From: G013214665 sp964649815
GTDB taxonomy: Bacteria > Pseudomonadota > Alphaproteobacteria > Rhodobacterales > Rhodobacteraceae
DNA: 15,196 nucleotides
Assembly: GCA_964649815.1 (NCBI GenBank)
Contig: CAZYQC010000070.1
Location: 1-15,196 of the forward strand
Reading direction: 5' to 3'
In this document: positions 7,836 to 14,927 of the stretch, one piece after another
Position numbering within the stretch: position 1 is the first letter of the stretch
Layout: each line of letters opens with the position of its first letter
Notes under the pieces: generated by a model
Seen by the model: the letters and a program-made list of their open reading frames with translations, nothing else
The model's database searches: none
What the model was told of the DNA's origin: nothing
Made by a program: the position numbers and the translations under genes

Positions 7836-8515
7836 CCCCGGAAAGCGCGCTCGCGACCATCGAAGCCCTCGCCGACCACGAACGGGCAGCAGGTGCGAAA
7901 GCCTATCACAAGGTCGACCGACGATACCTGGGCATTCCCAATCCAGTTCTGAACGACCTGACCAAGGAATGGCGGCGCATGATGGATGTGGAAAGCCGCG
8001 TGGAACTGTCCCGCGCCTTGTGGTTGACAGACATTTACGAAGCCCGACTGGCAGCGGCCAAACTGCTGACCCAAGCGCGTTTGCGCCCCGACGACAGCGC
8101 AGCATGGGCATTGATCGCCAGTTGGACGCCGGATTTTGACAGTTGGGCGATTGCGGACCATGCCTGTATGGCGGGGCAAAAACGGCTCGTCGCGGATCCG
8201 TCGCGCGTGGATCAGGTGGCGCATTGGACCACGTCGGACCACATGTGGACGCGCCGCGCAGCCCTGGTGATCACCCTGCCCTGGACCAAACAGAACCATC
8301 CGTCGCCAGAAGATCTCAGAATTCGTGATCAAATCCTTGGCTGGGCCGCTGGCTATGTACCGGATCGCGACTGGTTCATCCAAAAGGCAATTGCCTGGTG
8401 GTTGCGAGAATTGTCGAAACATGACGCGGATCGCGTGGAGGCGTTCTTGCAAGCCCACGGCGACGATATGAAACCGTTCGCACGCAAAGAAGCGGCGAAA
8501 TACCTGGCCTTTTAG
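7832..8515 (+). CDS. AlkD-like DNA alkylation repair glycosylase
   Basis: This 227-residue, mostly helical protein resembles the HEAT-repeat DNA glycosylases of the AlkD/AlkC type, which remove 3- and 7-alkylated purines. In the central block DFDSWAIADHAC (101-112), Trp105 and Asp109 have the four-residue spacing of the Trp and catalytic Asp of Bacillus AlkD. Arg141 and Arg142 in MWTRRAALV, and Trp189 and Trp190 in QKAIAWWLRE, occupy the places of the other DNA-contacting residues. That residue assignment is by pattern, without an alignment. The start overlaps the glmS stop as ATGA, so it is probably the last gene of the glmU-glmS transcript, although its job is unrelated to amino-sugar synthesis. 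Its stop overlaps that of the opposing lipoprotein gene by four bases. Confidence 0.88.
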   Translation: MTPESALATIEALADHERAAGAKAYHKVDRRYLGIPNPVLNDLTKEWRRMMDVESRVELSRALWLTDIYEARLAAAKLLTQARLRPDDSAAWALIASWTPDFDSWAIADHACMAGQKRLVADPSRVDQVAHWTTSDHMWTRRAALVITLPWTKQNHPSPEDLRIRDQILGWAAGYVPDRDWFIQKAIAWWLRELSKHDADRVEAFLQAHGDDMKPFARKEAAKYLAF

Positions 8516-8952
8516 CCCGCAAAGACCGAAACTTCGGCCAAATCAGTGAGCGGTAAGCCCAACGCCTGCATCGCCTGAAGAGACATCCGGCTGCCGGCCG
8601 TGTTTGCGCCGTCAATCGGTATCAACGTGACATTCACGGATGCGCCCGATGCCGCCTGCACCCGCCCTGGGCCGGTTTGTGCCACCAATGGTGTTTTGAG
8701 CCAAAGGCCCGTCTCTGCTGGCGATCCAAGGCTGGCGATCGTGGTTCCGAGCGGCCCTGAGGCGGCACTTGGCGTGGCCTCTGACTGCACTGGCCTCAGA
8801 ATGGGGCGTTGTTGGCCCTCCCCGCTTTGTGCGGCGCTGGCGCCCTCTTCTGCTACAACGGGAGGCGCGGACGGGCCGCGTTGCAAAAACGGAAGGCCCG
8901 CGCAGCCAGCCAGCAGCGCAAAGAGTGACAGGCTGATCATCACTTTTGTCAT
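8512..8952 (-). CDS. Putative lipoprotein of unknown function
   Basis: The 146-residue protein begins MTKVMISLSLFALLAGCAG, a lipoprotein signal peptide with lipobox LLAGC and acylated Cys17, so it should sit on the periplasmic side of a membrane. Residues about 25-65 are a low-complexity linker rich in Ala, Ser, Pro, Gln and Glu. The C-terminal half is more ordered, with ETGLWLKTPLV, SVNVTLIPIDG and SRMSLQAMQALGLPLTDLAE. I recognise this layout from Rhodobacterales hypothetical lipoproteins but know no proven function. It is convergent with the alkD-like gene and divergent from moaA, so it is probably transcribed alone from the 76-base gap before moaA. An alternative start is Met5. Confidence 0.75.
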   Translation of the reverse strand: MTKVMISLSLFALLAGCAGLPFLQRGPSAPPVVAEEGASAAQSGEGQQRPILRPVQSEATPSAASGPLGTTIASLGSPAETGLWLKTPLVAQTGPGRVQAASGASVNVTLIPIDGANTAGSRMSLQAMQALGLPLTDLAEVSVFAG

Positions 8953-9028
8953 AACGCTATGGTGCCGACCCGTGTGACAGACGTCAAACCCTCTTGCTCA
9001 TCTGGGCTGCGCGACTTAGCTATCTTTC

Positions 9029-10039
9029 ATGACTTCGGCACCACTCATAGACCCATTTGCGCGCGCGATTACGTATCTGCGCGTCTCTGTCACGGATCGG
9101 TGCGATTTCCGATGTGTCTATTGCATGTCAGAGAACATGAATTTCCTGCCCAAAAAGGAGCTTTTGACGCTCGAAGAGCTGGACCGCATGTGTTCCGCTT
9201 TCGTGGGGTTGGGCGTGAAAAAGCTTCGGATTACGGGCGGCGAGCCGTTGGTTCGGCGCGATATCATGACGTTTTTCAATGCGATGGGCCGCCACCTGGA
9301 AAGCGGCGCACTCGAAGAGCTGACTTTGACCACCAATGGATCACAGCTCGAGCGGTTCGCAGATCAACTTTATGCAGCGGGCGTGCGTCGTATCAACGTC
9401 TCGCTCGACACGCTGGATGAACAGAAATTCGCGGATGTGACCCGTTGGGGCCGTTTGCCTCAGGTCCTGAGAGGAATCGAAGCCGCCCAACGCGCCGGGA
9501 TGCGCATCAAGATCAATGCCGTTGCATTGAAAGACTTCAACGAAGACGAGCTGCCGCGGATCACAGAATGGTGCGCGGATCAAGGACACGATCTAACCTG
9601 GATCGAGGTCATGCCAATGGGTGATATCGGAAACGAAAACCGCATTGGGCAATATTGGTCTCTCAAAGACGTGCGCAGCGCCTATGAGGGCAACTATACG
9701 GTCACGGACCTTTTGGAACGCACAGGAGGCCCTGCGCGCTATGTCCGGCTGGAAGAAACACAGCAAAAAATCGGCTTTATCACGCCGCTAAGCCACAATT
9801 TCTGCGAAAGCTGTAACCGTGTTCGGATCACATGCACAGGCGAGATCTACATGTGCCTGGGGCAAGAGGATATGGCCGATCTGCGGGCGCCCTTGCGGGC
9901 GCATCCGCATGATGATGCGCCTTTGGAAGACGCGATCCGGGCCGCCATTGCAGCCAAGCCCAAAGGGCACGATTTTGACTATTCGCGCCAGCGTCTTGAC
10001 GGCCAAATGAGCCGCCACATGAGCCACACCGGCGGCTAA
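9029..10039 (+). CDS. moaA: GTP 3',8-cyclase (molybdenum cofactor synthesis)
   Basis: MoaA is a radical-SAM enzyme that rearranges GTP to 3',8-cyclo-7,8-dihydro-GTP, which MoaC converts to cyclic pyranopterin monophosphate in molybdenum-cofactor synthesis. The 336 residues start with LIDPFARAITYLRVSVTDRC, a typical MoaA opening. The SAM-cluster cysteines are Cys25, Cys29 and Cys32 in CDFRCVYC. GGEPLVRRD follows near residue 71. The second cluster has Cys259, Cys262 and Cys276 in CESCNRV...YMC. The C-terminus ends in the Gly-Gly tail needed in MoaA. No clear ribosome site precedes the ATG (the upstream bases are CTATCTTTC), yet the N-terminus fits the family well. moaC and other cofactor genes are not in the window. 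The stop lies 11 bases before waaA. Confidence 0.97.
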   Translation: MTSAPLIDPFARAITYLRVSVTDRCDFRCVYCMSENMNFLPKKELLTLEELDRMCSAFVGLGVKKLRITGGEPLVRRDIMTFFNAMGRHLESGALEELTLTTNGSQLERFADQLYAAGVRRINVSLDTLDEQKFADVTRWGRLPQVLRGIEAAQRAGMRIKINAVALKDFNEDELPRITEWCADQGHDLTWIEVMPMGDIGNENRIGQYWSLKDVRSAYEGNYTVTDLLERTGGPARYVRLEETQQKIGFITPLSHNFCESCNRVRITCTGEIYMCLGQEDMADLRAPLRAHPHDDAPLEDAIRAAIAAKPKGHDFDYSRQRLDGQMSRHMSHTGG

Positions 10040-10050
10040 TCGGGTTTCCA

Positions 10051-11337
10051 ATGCCAAATGCTCCGCTTCTTCTTCGCGCCTACCGCGTCGCGACGATGTT
10101 GGCGTTGCCATTGCTGTGGCGCCAACGCCGCAAACGACTGATGTCCGATGGCGTCGATGCGAAGCGGGCACGCGAAGTACTGGGCTACGCCACCCAAGAC
10201 CGCCCACAAGGCAAACTCTATTGGTTTCACGCCGCAAGTGTCGGCGAGAGTTTGTCGATCCTCCCGCTTGTCAAAGCCTTGCGAGCCAACGACCCGGCCC
10301 TTTCGGTCCTGATAACATCTGGCACGCCCACGTCAGCCCGGCTTTTGGCTGCGCGCATGCCCGGCAATTGCCAGCATCAATTCGCACCGCTCGATTCTCC
10401 GCGGTGTATCGATCGGTTTCTCGCGCATTGGCGGCCGGATGCGCTGATCCTGGTCGAGAGTGAGATCTGGCCAAACCTTCTTGCCCGGACTGCGGCAACA
10501 GGTGTGCCAACGGCCCTTGTTGGCGCGCGCATGTCCGCGCGGTCGTTGCGTGGCTGGGGCAAACGCGCAACGCTTTTTCGGTTCCTCACACGCAACATTC
10601 GCCTCTTTGCCGCACAGAATGACAAAATGGCTGCGGCCTTGGGCGCACTTGGGATCGAGGCGCCACGGATTACCATCAGCGGCAATCTCAAGGCTTTTGC
10701 CGAACCGCTTCCTGTTGAAGCCGCGGATTTGCAAGCGCTACAGCCCGCCTTTGCGGATAGGCCGGTCTGGGTGGCGGCGTCCACGCATCCTGGTGAGGAA
10801 GAGATCGTTTTGAGCGCACATCAGGTGGTGATAAACGCCATGCCAACGGCCAAACTGATCCTTGTCCCCCGCCATCCAGAGCGCGCGAAGAACGTTCTGG
10901 ATCTTATTGGCAAATATAGCTTTTCGTCCTCCCAACGTTCAGCCAACGCAACGGCGGATACGCAGGTCTATTTGGCAGATACGTTGGGGGAAATGGGCCT
11001 TTGGTATGCCCTCGGCCCGGTTGTCTTTTTGGGCGGTTCCTTGTTGCCAATCGGTGGCCATAACCCATTCGAGGTTGCGCAGGCGCGGGCTGCGATCCTG
11101 TCTGGCCCGCATGTCAGCAACTTTGAAGAAACCTACGACCTCTTTCGCGCAGCCGATGCCTGCGACATCGTCCACACTGCCGACGCACTCGCGCAGCGCG
11201 TCATTGCCTACTTGCAGGACCCCACAGCCCTTGATAGCGCCCGATCCGCGTCGTTCTCGGTTGTTGAGAAACAAGATGACGCGCTTTCTGCGCTGAAAAC
11301 GATGTTGCGCACCGCTTTGGAGACGCCCAATGGCTGA
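10051..11337 (+). CDS. waaA: 3-deoxy-D-manno-octulosonic acid (Kdo) transferase
   Basis: WaaA transfers Kdo from CMP-Kdo to the lipid A precursor at the inner face of the inner membrane. It has 428 residues, near the 425 of the E. coli enzyme. The N-terminus (LLLRAYRVATMLALPLLW, then basic residues) is the usual membrane anchor. WFHAASVGESLSILPL contains Glu66, the proposed catalytic base. LVESEIWPNLL (134-144) is another invariant block. In the C-terminal nucleotide-sugar domain, ASTHPGEEE, LVPRHPER and LGGSLLPIGGHNPFE are clear. Its last eight bases overlap the next glycosyltransferase gene. It follows moaA closely, but the two functions are unrelated. How many Kdo residues it adds cannot be told from the sequence. 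Confidence 0.95.
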   Translation: MPNAPLLLRAYRVATMLALPLLWRQRRKRLMSDGVDAKRAREVLGYATQDRPQGKLYWFHAASVGESLSILPLVKALRANDPALSVLITSGTPTSARLLAARMPGNCQHQFAPLDSPRCIDRFLAHWRPDALILVESEIWPNLLARTAATGVPTALVGARMSARSLRGWGKRATLFRFLTRNIRLFAAQNDKMAAALGALGIEAPRITISGNLKAFAEPLPVEAADLQALQPAFADRPVWVAASTHPGEEEIVLSAHQVVINAMPTAKLILVPRHPERAKNVLDLIGKYSFSSSQRSANATADTQVYLADTLGEMGLWYALGPVVFLGGSLLPIGGHNPFEVAQARAAILSGPHVSNFEETYDLFRAADACDIVHTADALAQRVIAYLQDPTALDSARSASFSVVEKQDDALSALKTMLRTALETPNG

Positions 11338-12388
11338 AGTCTTAGTCACCAATTTCAACCGAAATTACACCGGTGTGTCTTCCACCACAGACAATGTGAT
11401 CAAAGAACAGGTGAGCATGCACGATGTGCATCTTGTCGGGCAGGCTCTGCCGAATGCGCCTGCTCCGATCACTCTGGCGGCCGCGCGGATGCTGTCAAAG
11501 ACGCCGACGAACGACCGGCCGTTCAGCATCTGGCACGTCCGCCGGAACACAGAAATGCGCGCAGCGATCTGGGCGCGCGATGTGTTGCGCCTGCCCATCA
11601 AGATCGTGTTCACGTCAGCTGGACAGAAACGACACTCGGCTTTTCCGCGCTGGCTGATTTCGCGCATGGACGCTGTCATCGCAACCTCCGAGCAAGCCGC
11701 CCGCGTGGTTCCAAATGTCTGGGCAACAATTCCGCATGGCATCAACACCGATCGGTTTTTTCCCGCAGAGGATCGGGCACAGGCTTGGGCAAAGCTGGGC
11801 TATGGCGGTGAAATCGGGTTTGCGTCGATGGGGCGTATCCGGCCTGAGAAAGGCACGGATACCTTTGTCGACACGATGATCACGCTGTTGCCCCAGATGC
11901 CAGAGGCCGTTGCGCTTATGACCGGACGCACCGCCCCGCAGCACAAAAAGTTCGAAGACAGCCTACGCGCCCGCGTCGCTGCGGCGGGCCTATCGGACCG
12001 CATCCTGTTTTTGGGTGATCTGCCATCTGACCGGTTGCCGGAAATCGTGCGCGCTGTGTCGTTGATCGTTCAATTGCCCCGCCATGAGGGCTTTGGCGTT
12101 GTGCCGCTGGAAGGCATGGCAAGTGCGACACCGTTCATCGGAACCGAAGCCGGCTATTACAAAGAACTGTCGCTCCAGGGCAAAACCGGGACTGTCCTGC
12201 CCGTTGGCGCAAAGCCCGCAACCATTGCCCAAGCCATCACGGACATGCTGCGCCCTGAGCGTTATGCAGCCTCGGTAGAGGCAGGGCGCGCCTTGATCTC
12301 TGCGTCGTTCAGCGCGCGGCACGAGGCGGAAGGGATCGCCGAGATTTACGAACGCCTCTGGTCGGGTGAAACCGCCGCCAAGCCGTAA
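11330..12388 (+). CDS. Family 4 glycosyltransferase, probable LPS core (LpcC-like)
   Basis: This 352-residue GT-B glycosyltransferase overlaps the end of waaA by eight bases. The donor-binding C-terminal half has GRIRPEKGTDTF (168-179) and the EX7E motif of GT4 enzymes, Glu253 and Glu261 in HEGFGVVPLEG. The N-terminal half contains VFTSAGQKRHSAFPRWLI followed by MDAVIATS, which recalls the LpcC-type mannosyltransferases that extend the Kdo inner core in alphaproteobacteria. The LpcC match is by memory of wording, not by alignment, so donor and acceptor are inferred. Coupling to waaA supports an inner-core role. There is no signal peptide, as expected for an enzyme on the cytoplasmic face. The terminator at 12392-12421 lies just after its stop. 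Confidence 0.85.
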   Translation: MAEVLVTNFNRNYTGVSSTTDNVIKEQVSMHDVHLVGQALPNAPAPITLAAARMLSKTPTNDRPFSIWHVRRNTEMRAAIWARDVLRLPIKIVFTSAGQKRHSAFPRWLISRMDAVIATSEQAARVVPNVWATIPHGINTDRFFPAEDRAQAWAKLGYGGEIGFASMGRIRPEKGTDTFVDTMITLLPQMPEAVALMTGRTAPQHKKFEDSLRARVAAAGLSDRILFLGDLPSDRLPEIVRAVSLIVQLPRHEGFGVVPLEGMASATPFIGTEAGYYKELSLQGKTGTVLPVGAKPATIAQAITDMLRPERYAASVEAGRALISASFSARHEAEGIAEIYERLWSGETAAKP

Positions 12389-12391
12389 ACG

Positions 12392-12421
12392 AAAAAGGCC
12401 GCACCAGAGAGGCGCGGCCTT
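12392..12421 (-). terminator. Intrinsic terminator of clpX, between convergent genes
   Basis: The arms AAGGCCGC (12395-12402) and GCGGCCTT (12414-12421) are perfectly complementary around an 11-base loop. Read on the minus strand, the stem ends in a run of five T (12396-12392), so it is a standard terminator for clpX, whose stop is 25 bases away. On the plus strand only two T follow, so it should be weaker for the glycosyltransferase transcript, although it may slow both. Confidence 0.85.
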
Positions 12422-12445
12422 GCAAGACTTTGATATCGCTTGGAT

Positions 12446-13711
12446 TTACCCGGCGGTTGCGGGCTCTTTCTCTGCGTCGGCGTGGATCATCAGCGGCGCT
12501 GTGTCAGAGGCAACAGCCTCTTCGTTCACCACAACCTCGGTCACGCTGTCCATGCCCGGCAGATCGAACATTGTGTCCAGCAGGATGTCCTCTAGGATCG
12601 ACCGCAAACCACGTGCGCCTGTCTTGCGCTCAATCGCCCGCTTGGCAATGGCGCTGAGCGCATCATCGGTGAAGGTCAACGCAGTGTCTTCCAGCTCGAA
12701 CAGGCGCTGGTATTGCTTGACCAAAGCGTTCTTGGGCTGCGTCAGGATTGTCACCAGCGCGTCTTCGTCCAGATCTTCCAACGTCGCCAACACAGGCAGA
12801 CGTCCGACGAATTCGGGGATCAGACCGAATTTCAACAAATCTTCCGGCTCCAGATCGCCAAAGATTTCGCCGACACCACGCTCGTCCACGTCGCGTACAT
12901 CCGCGCCAAAGCCCATAGCAGAGCCTTTGCCGCGCTGCGCGATGATTTTGTCCAAGCCAGCGAACGCGCCACCACAAATGAAAAGGATGTTTGTTGTGTC
13001 CACTTGCAGGAATTCCTGCTGCGGATGTTTCCGGCCACCCTGTGGCGGGACAGAGGCAACAGTCCCTTCCATGAGCTTGAGCAATGCTTGCTGCACGCCC
13101 TCGCCCGATACGTCGCGCGTGATGGACGGGTTCTCGGACTTGCGCGTAATCTTGTCGACCTCGTCGATGTAAACGATGCCGCGCTGCGCGCGCTCCACGT
13201 TATATTCAGACGCCTGCAACAGTTTGAGGATTATGTTTTCGACATCCTCGCCAACATAGCCCGCCTCGGTCAGCGTGGTGGCATCGGCCATTGTAAACGG
13301 CACATCCAGGATCCGGGCAAGTGTCTGTGCCAAAAGCGTTTTACCACAGCCGGTTGGACCAATCAGCAGGATATTGGACTTTGCCAGTTCGATATCCCCA
13401 CCCTTTTGGGCGTGGTTCAAGCGTTTGTAGTGGTTGTGCACCGCGACCGACAGCACACGCTTTGCCATCGCCTGACCGATCACGTAATCGTCCAGAACTT
13501 CGCAGATGTCTTTGGGCGTCGGCACTCCGTCCGTTGCCTTAAGGCCAGAAGCCTTGGTTTCTTCGCGGATGATGTCCATGCACAATTCAACGCATTCATC
13601 ACAGATGAATACGGTCGGGCCAGCAATCAGCTTACGCACCTCATGCTGCGACTTTCCACAAAAGCTGCAGTAGAGGGTATTCTTGCTATCACCGCTCGAA
13701 CTGTTCGCCAT
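12446..13711 (-). CDS. clpX: ClpX, ATP-dependent unfoldase of the ClpXP protease
   Basis: ClpX recognises, unfolds and feeds substrates to ClpP. It has 421 residues from ATG 13711 (MANSSSGDSKNTLYCSFCGK), with an AAAGG ribosome site upstream; the in-frame ATG at 13756 would add 15 untypical residues. The N-terminal zinc domain uses Cys15, Cys18, Cys37 and Cys40. The AAA+ module has Walker A GPTGCGKT (118-125), pore loop GYVG (151-154), Walker B IVYIDEVD (179-186) and the sensor-2 arginine Arg367 in GARGLR. The ClpP-docking loop reads Met266-Gly267-Phe268 where many ClpX have Ile-Gly-Phe. A short acidic tail ends the protein. It follows clpP on the same strand after 135 bases, the usual bacterial order, and ends at a clear terminator. 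Confidence 0.98.
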   Translation of the reverse strand: MANSSSGDSKNTLYCSFCGKSQHEVRKLIAGPTVFICDECVELCMDIIREETKASGLKATDGVPTPKDICEVLDDYVIGQAMAKRVLSVAVHNHYKRLNHAQKGGDIELAKSNILLIGPTGCGKTLLAQTLARILDVPFTMADATTLTEAGYVGEDVENIILKLLQASEYNVERAQRGIVYIDEVDKITRKSENPSITRDVSGEGVQQALLKLMEGTVASVPPQGGRKHPQQEFLQVDTTNILFICGGAFAGLDKIIAQRGKGSAMGFGADVRDVDERGVGEIFGDLEPEDLLKFGLIPEFVGRLPVLATLEDLDEDALVTILTQPKNALVKQYQRLFELEDTALTFTDDALSAIAKRAIERKTGARGLRSILEDILLDTMFDLPGMDSVTEVVVNEEAVASDTAPLMIHADAEKEPATAG

Positions 13712-13746
13712 GTCGCACCTTTCTGGCTCTAGCGCCTTTTTGTCAT

Positions 13747-13764
13747 GCGGGTACAAAGACCCGC
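13747..13764 (-). other. Hairpin in the clpX leader region
   Basis: GCGGGT and ACCCGC form a perfect six-base stem with a six-base loop, 36-53 bases before the clpX ATG. No T-run follows, so it is not an intrinsic terminator. A second short hairpin (CGGC/GCCG, 13824-13835) closely follows the clpP stop and is trailed by TTTGATTTT on the minus strand, so it could be a weak attenuator between clpP and clpX. I found no convincing separate clpX promoter in this 135-base gap. Confidence 0.35.
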
Positions 13765-13846
13765 CCTGCCAAGGTTGACCAAGTCTAAGACAGCCCCGGC
13801 AGGTCTACAATCGCAAAATCAAACGGCTTGGGCCGCGATGCTGGAC

Positions 13847-14476
13847 TTAGCTGTCGTCGTCGTCAGATTTGCCACGGTTTTCAACAATTTCGTCAATCAA
13901 ACCCCATTCTTTGGCGTCCTCAGGTGACATAAAGTTGTCCCGCTCAAGCGCCGCTTCGACGGTTTTGAGGTCCTGGCCAGTATGTTTGACGTAAATTTCG
14001 TTGAGGCGCGTCTTTAGCTTCAGCGTTTCTTCGGCGTGGATCATAATGTCCGTCGCCTGCCCCTGATAGCCGCCAGATGGCTGGTGCACCATAACCCGGC
14101 TGTTTGGCAGCGAGAACCGCATCCCCGCCTCACCCGCCGTCAGCAAAAGCGAGCCCATCGAAGCCGCCTGCCCGATCACCAGGGTCGAAACTTTGGGTTT
14201 GATGTATTGCATCGTGTCATAGATCGACAAACCAGATGTCACCACGCCGCCGGGCGAGTTGATGTACATGCTGATTTCTTTTTTCGGGTTCTCCGCCTCA
14301 AGGTGCAAAAGCTGCGCCACGATCAGTGATGACATGCCGTCATGCACAGGGCCATTGAGGAAAATAATGCGCTCTTTCAGAAGGCGCGAAAAGATGTCGT
14401 ATGCGCGTTCCCCACGGCTGGTTTGTTCAACCACCATAGGAACGAGGTTCATGTAGGTTTCAACGGGATCATGCAT
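13847..14476 (-). CDS. clpP: ClpP, ATP-dependent Clp protease proteolytic subunit
   Basis: ClpP is the barrel-shaped serine peptidase that degrades proteins unfolded by ClpX or ClpA in the cytoplasm. From ATG 14476 it has 209 residues (MHDPVETYMNLVPMVVEQTS); the in-frame ATG at 14560 would run through the promoter region. The catalytic triad is visible: Ser106 in GQAASMGSLL, His131 in VMVHQPSGG and Asp180 in ERDNFMS. INSPGGVVTSGLSIYDTMQ (72-90) is the substrate-strand and oxyanion region. VPMVVEQTSRGERAYDIFSR near the N-terminus is the axial-gate segment. It heads the clpP-clpX pair and is divergent from the arsR-type gene. The acidic tail DDDDS is short and probably disordered. Confidence 0.98.
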   Translation of the reverse strand: MHDPVETYMNLVPMVVEQTSRGERAYDIFSRLLKERIIFLNGPVHDGMSSLIVAQLLHLEAENPKKEISMYINSPGGVVTSGLSIYDTMQYIKPKVSTLVIGQAASMGSLLLTAGEAGMRFSLPNSRVMVHQPSGGYQGQATDIMIHAEETLKLKTRLNEIYVKHTGQDLKTVEAALERDNFMSPEDAKEWGLIDEIVENRGKSDDDDS

Positions 14477-14531
14477 AATGTCTGCCTCGGTCTTGGCGAT
14501 GCAGGACCATACCCGCAAAGCTGTTGATAGA

Positions 14532-14560
14532 ATCTTAGTCCTGGCCCCAACCGGCTGCAA
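14532..14560 (-). promoter_or_regulatory. Possible clpP promoter
   Basis: On the minus strand, TTGCAG (14560-14555) and TAAGAT (14537-14532) are 17 bases apart. The expected start is near 14525, giving a leader of about 49 bases. The -35 is preceded by C, giving CTTG, which also fits the start of alphaproteobacterial heat-shock (RpoH) promoters. The -10 side is not a clear RpoH match, so I leave the sigma factor open. Confidence 0.4.
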
Positions 14561-14585
14561 GAGGTGCCGTTACGGTTGCATGAAT

Positions 14586-14601
14586 GTAAGAAATCTCTTA
14601 C
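14586..14601. promoter_or_regulatory. Inverted-repeat operator before the arsR-type gene
   Basis: GTAAGAAATCTCTTAC is a perfect repeat: GTAAGA (14586-14591) and TCTTAC (14596-14601) around AATC. A further GTAAG at 14603-14607 pairs with the same CTTAC, and the smaller palindrome CCGTTACGG lies upstream at 14567-14575. The repeat ends eight bases before the ATG at 14610. It is the best candidate for autoregulation by the ArsR-family protein encoded next to it. Confidence 0.6.
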
Positions 14602-14609
14602 GGTAAGCC

Positions 14610-14927
14610 ATGACTTACGATATAGCCTTTACAGCCCTTGCCAGCGAAACGCGCCGCGCGATCCTTCTGAGCTTGAAGGACGCACCTAAGCCTGTCGGAG
14701 CCTTGGCCACAGCACTGCCAGTGAGCCGTCCGGCTGTGTCGCAGCATCTCCAAGTGCTCAGCGATGCAGGTTTGGTGTCCGTTACCCCCGAGGGCACACG
14801 CAACATTTACGCCCTTGATCCCAAGGGGCTTTCCGCTTTGCGCGGCTATCTCGACCAGCTGTGGGACGACGCACTTGACGCCTTTGCCCAAGCCGCACGA
14901 TCAGAGGCCGCAAAGGACGCGCTATGA
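14610..14927 (+). CDS. ArsR/SmtB-family helix-turn-helix transcriptional regulator
   Basis: This 105-residue winged-helix protein has the ArsR opening ALASETRRAILLSL (9-22) and the recognition helix region VSRPAVSQHLQVLSDAGLV (38-56), followed by the wing VTPEGTRNIYAL. It contains no cysteine and so lacks the ELCVCDL metal-sensing motif of the arsenic sensors. It resembles the group that pairs with SRPBCC/AHSA1 proteins and does not sense metal through thiols. It overlaps the next gene by four bases (ATGA), so the two are co-transcribed. The 16-bp inverted repeat just before its start suggests self-repression. The ligand or signal is unknown. Confidence 0.9.
   Translation: MTYDIAFTALASETRRAILLSLKDAPKPVGALATALPVSRPAVSQHLQVLSDAGLVSVTPEGTRNIYALDPKGLSALRGYLDQLWDDALDAFAQAARSEAAKDAL

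Noticed and set aside
8521..8548. CCGAAACTTCGG hairpin near the alkD and lipoprotein stops
   Set aside because: The stem is only four to five bases and no T-run follows, so it does not qualify as a terminator.
12713..13732. Plus-strand open frame of 339 codons
   Set aside because: It is antisense to clpX and has no protein-like motif of its own.
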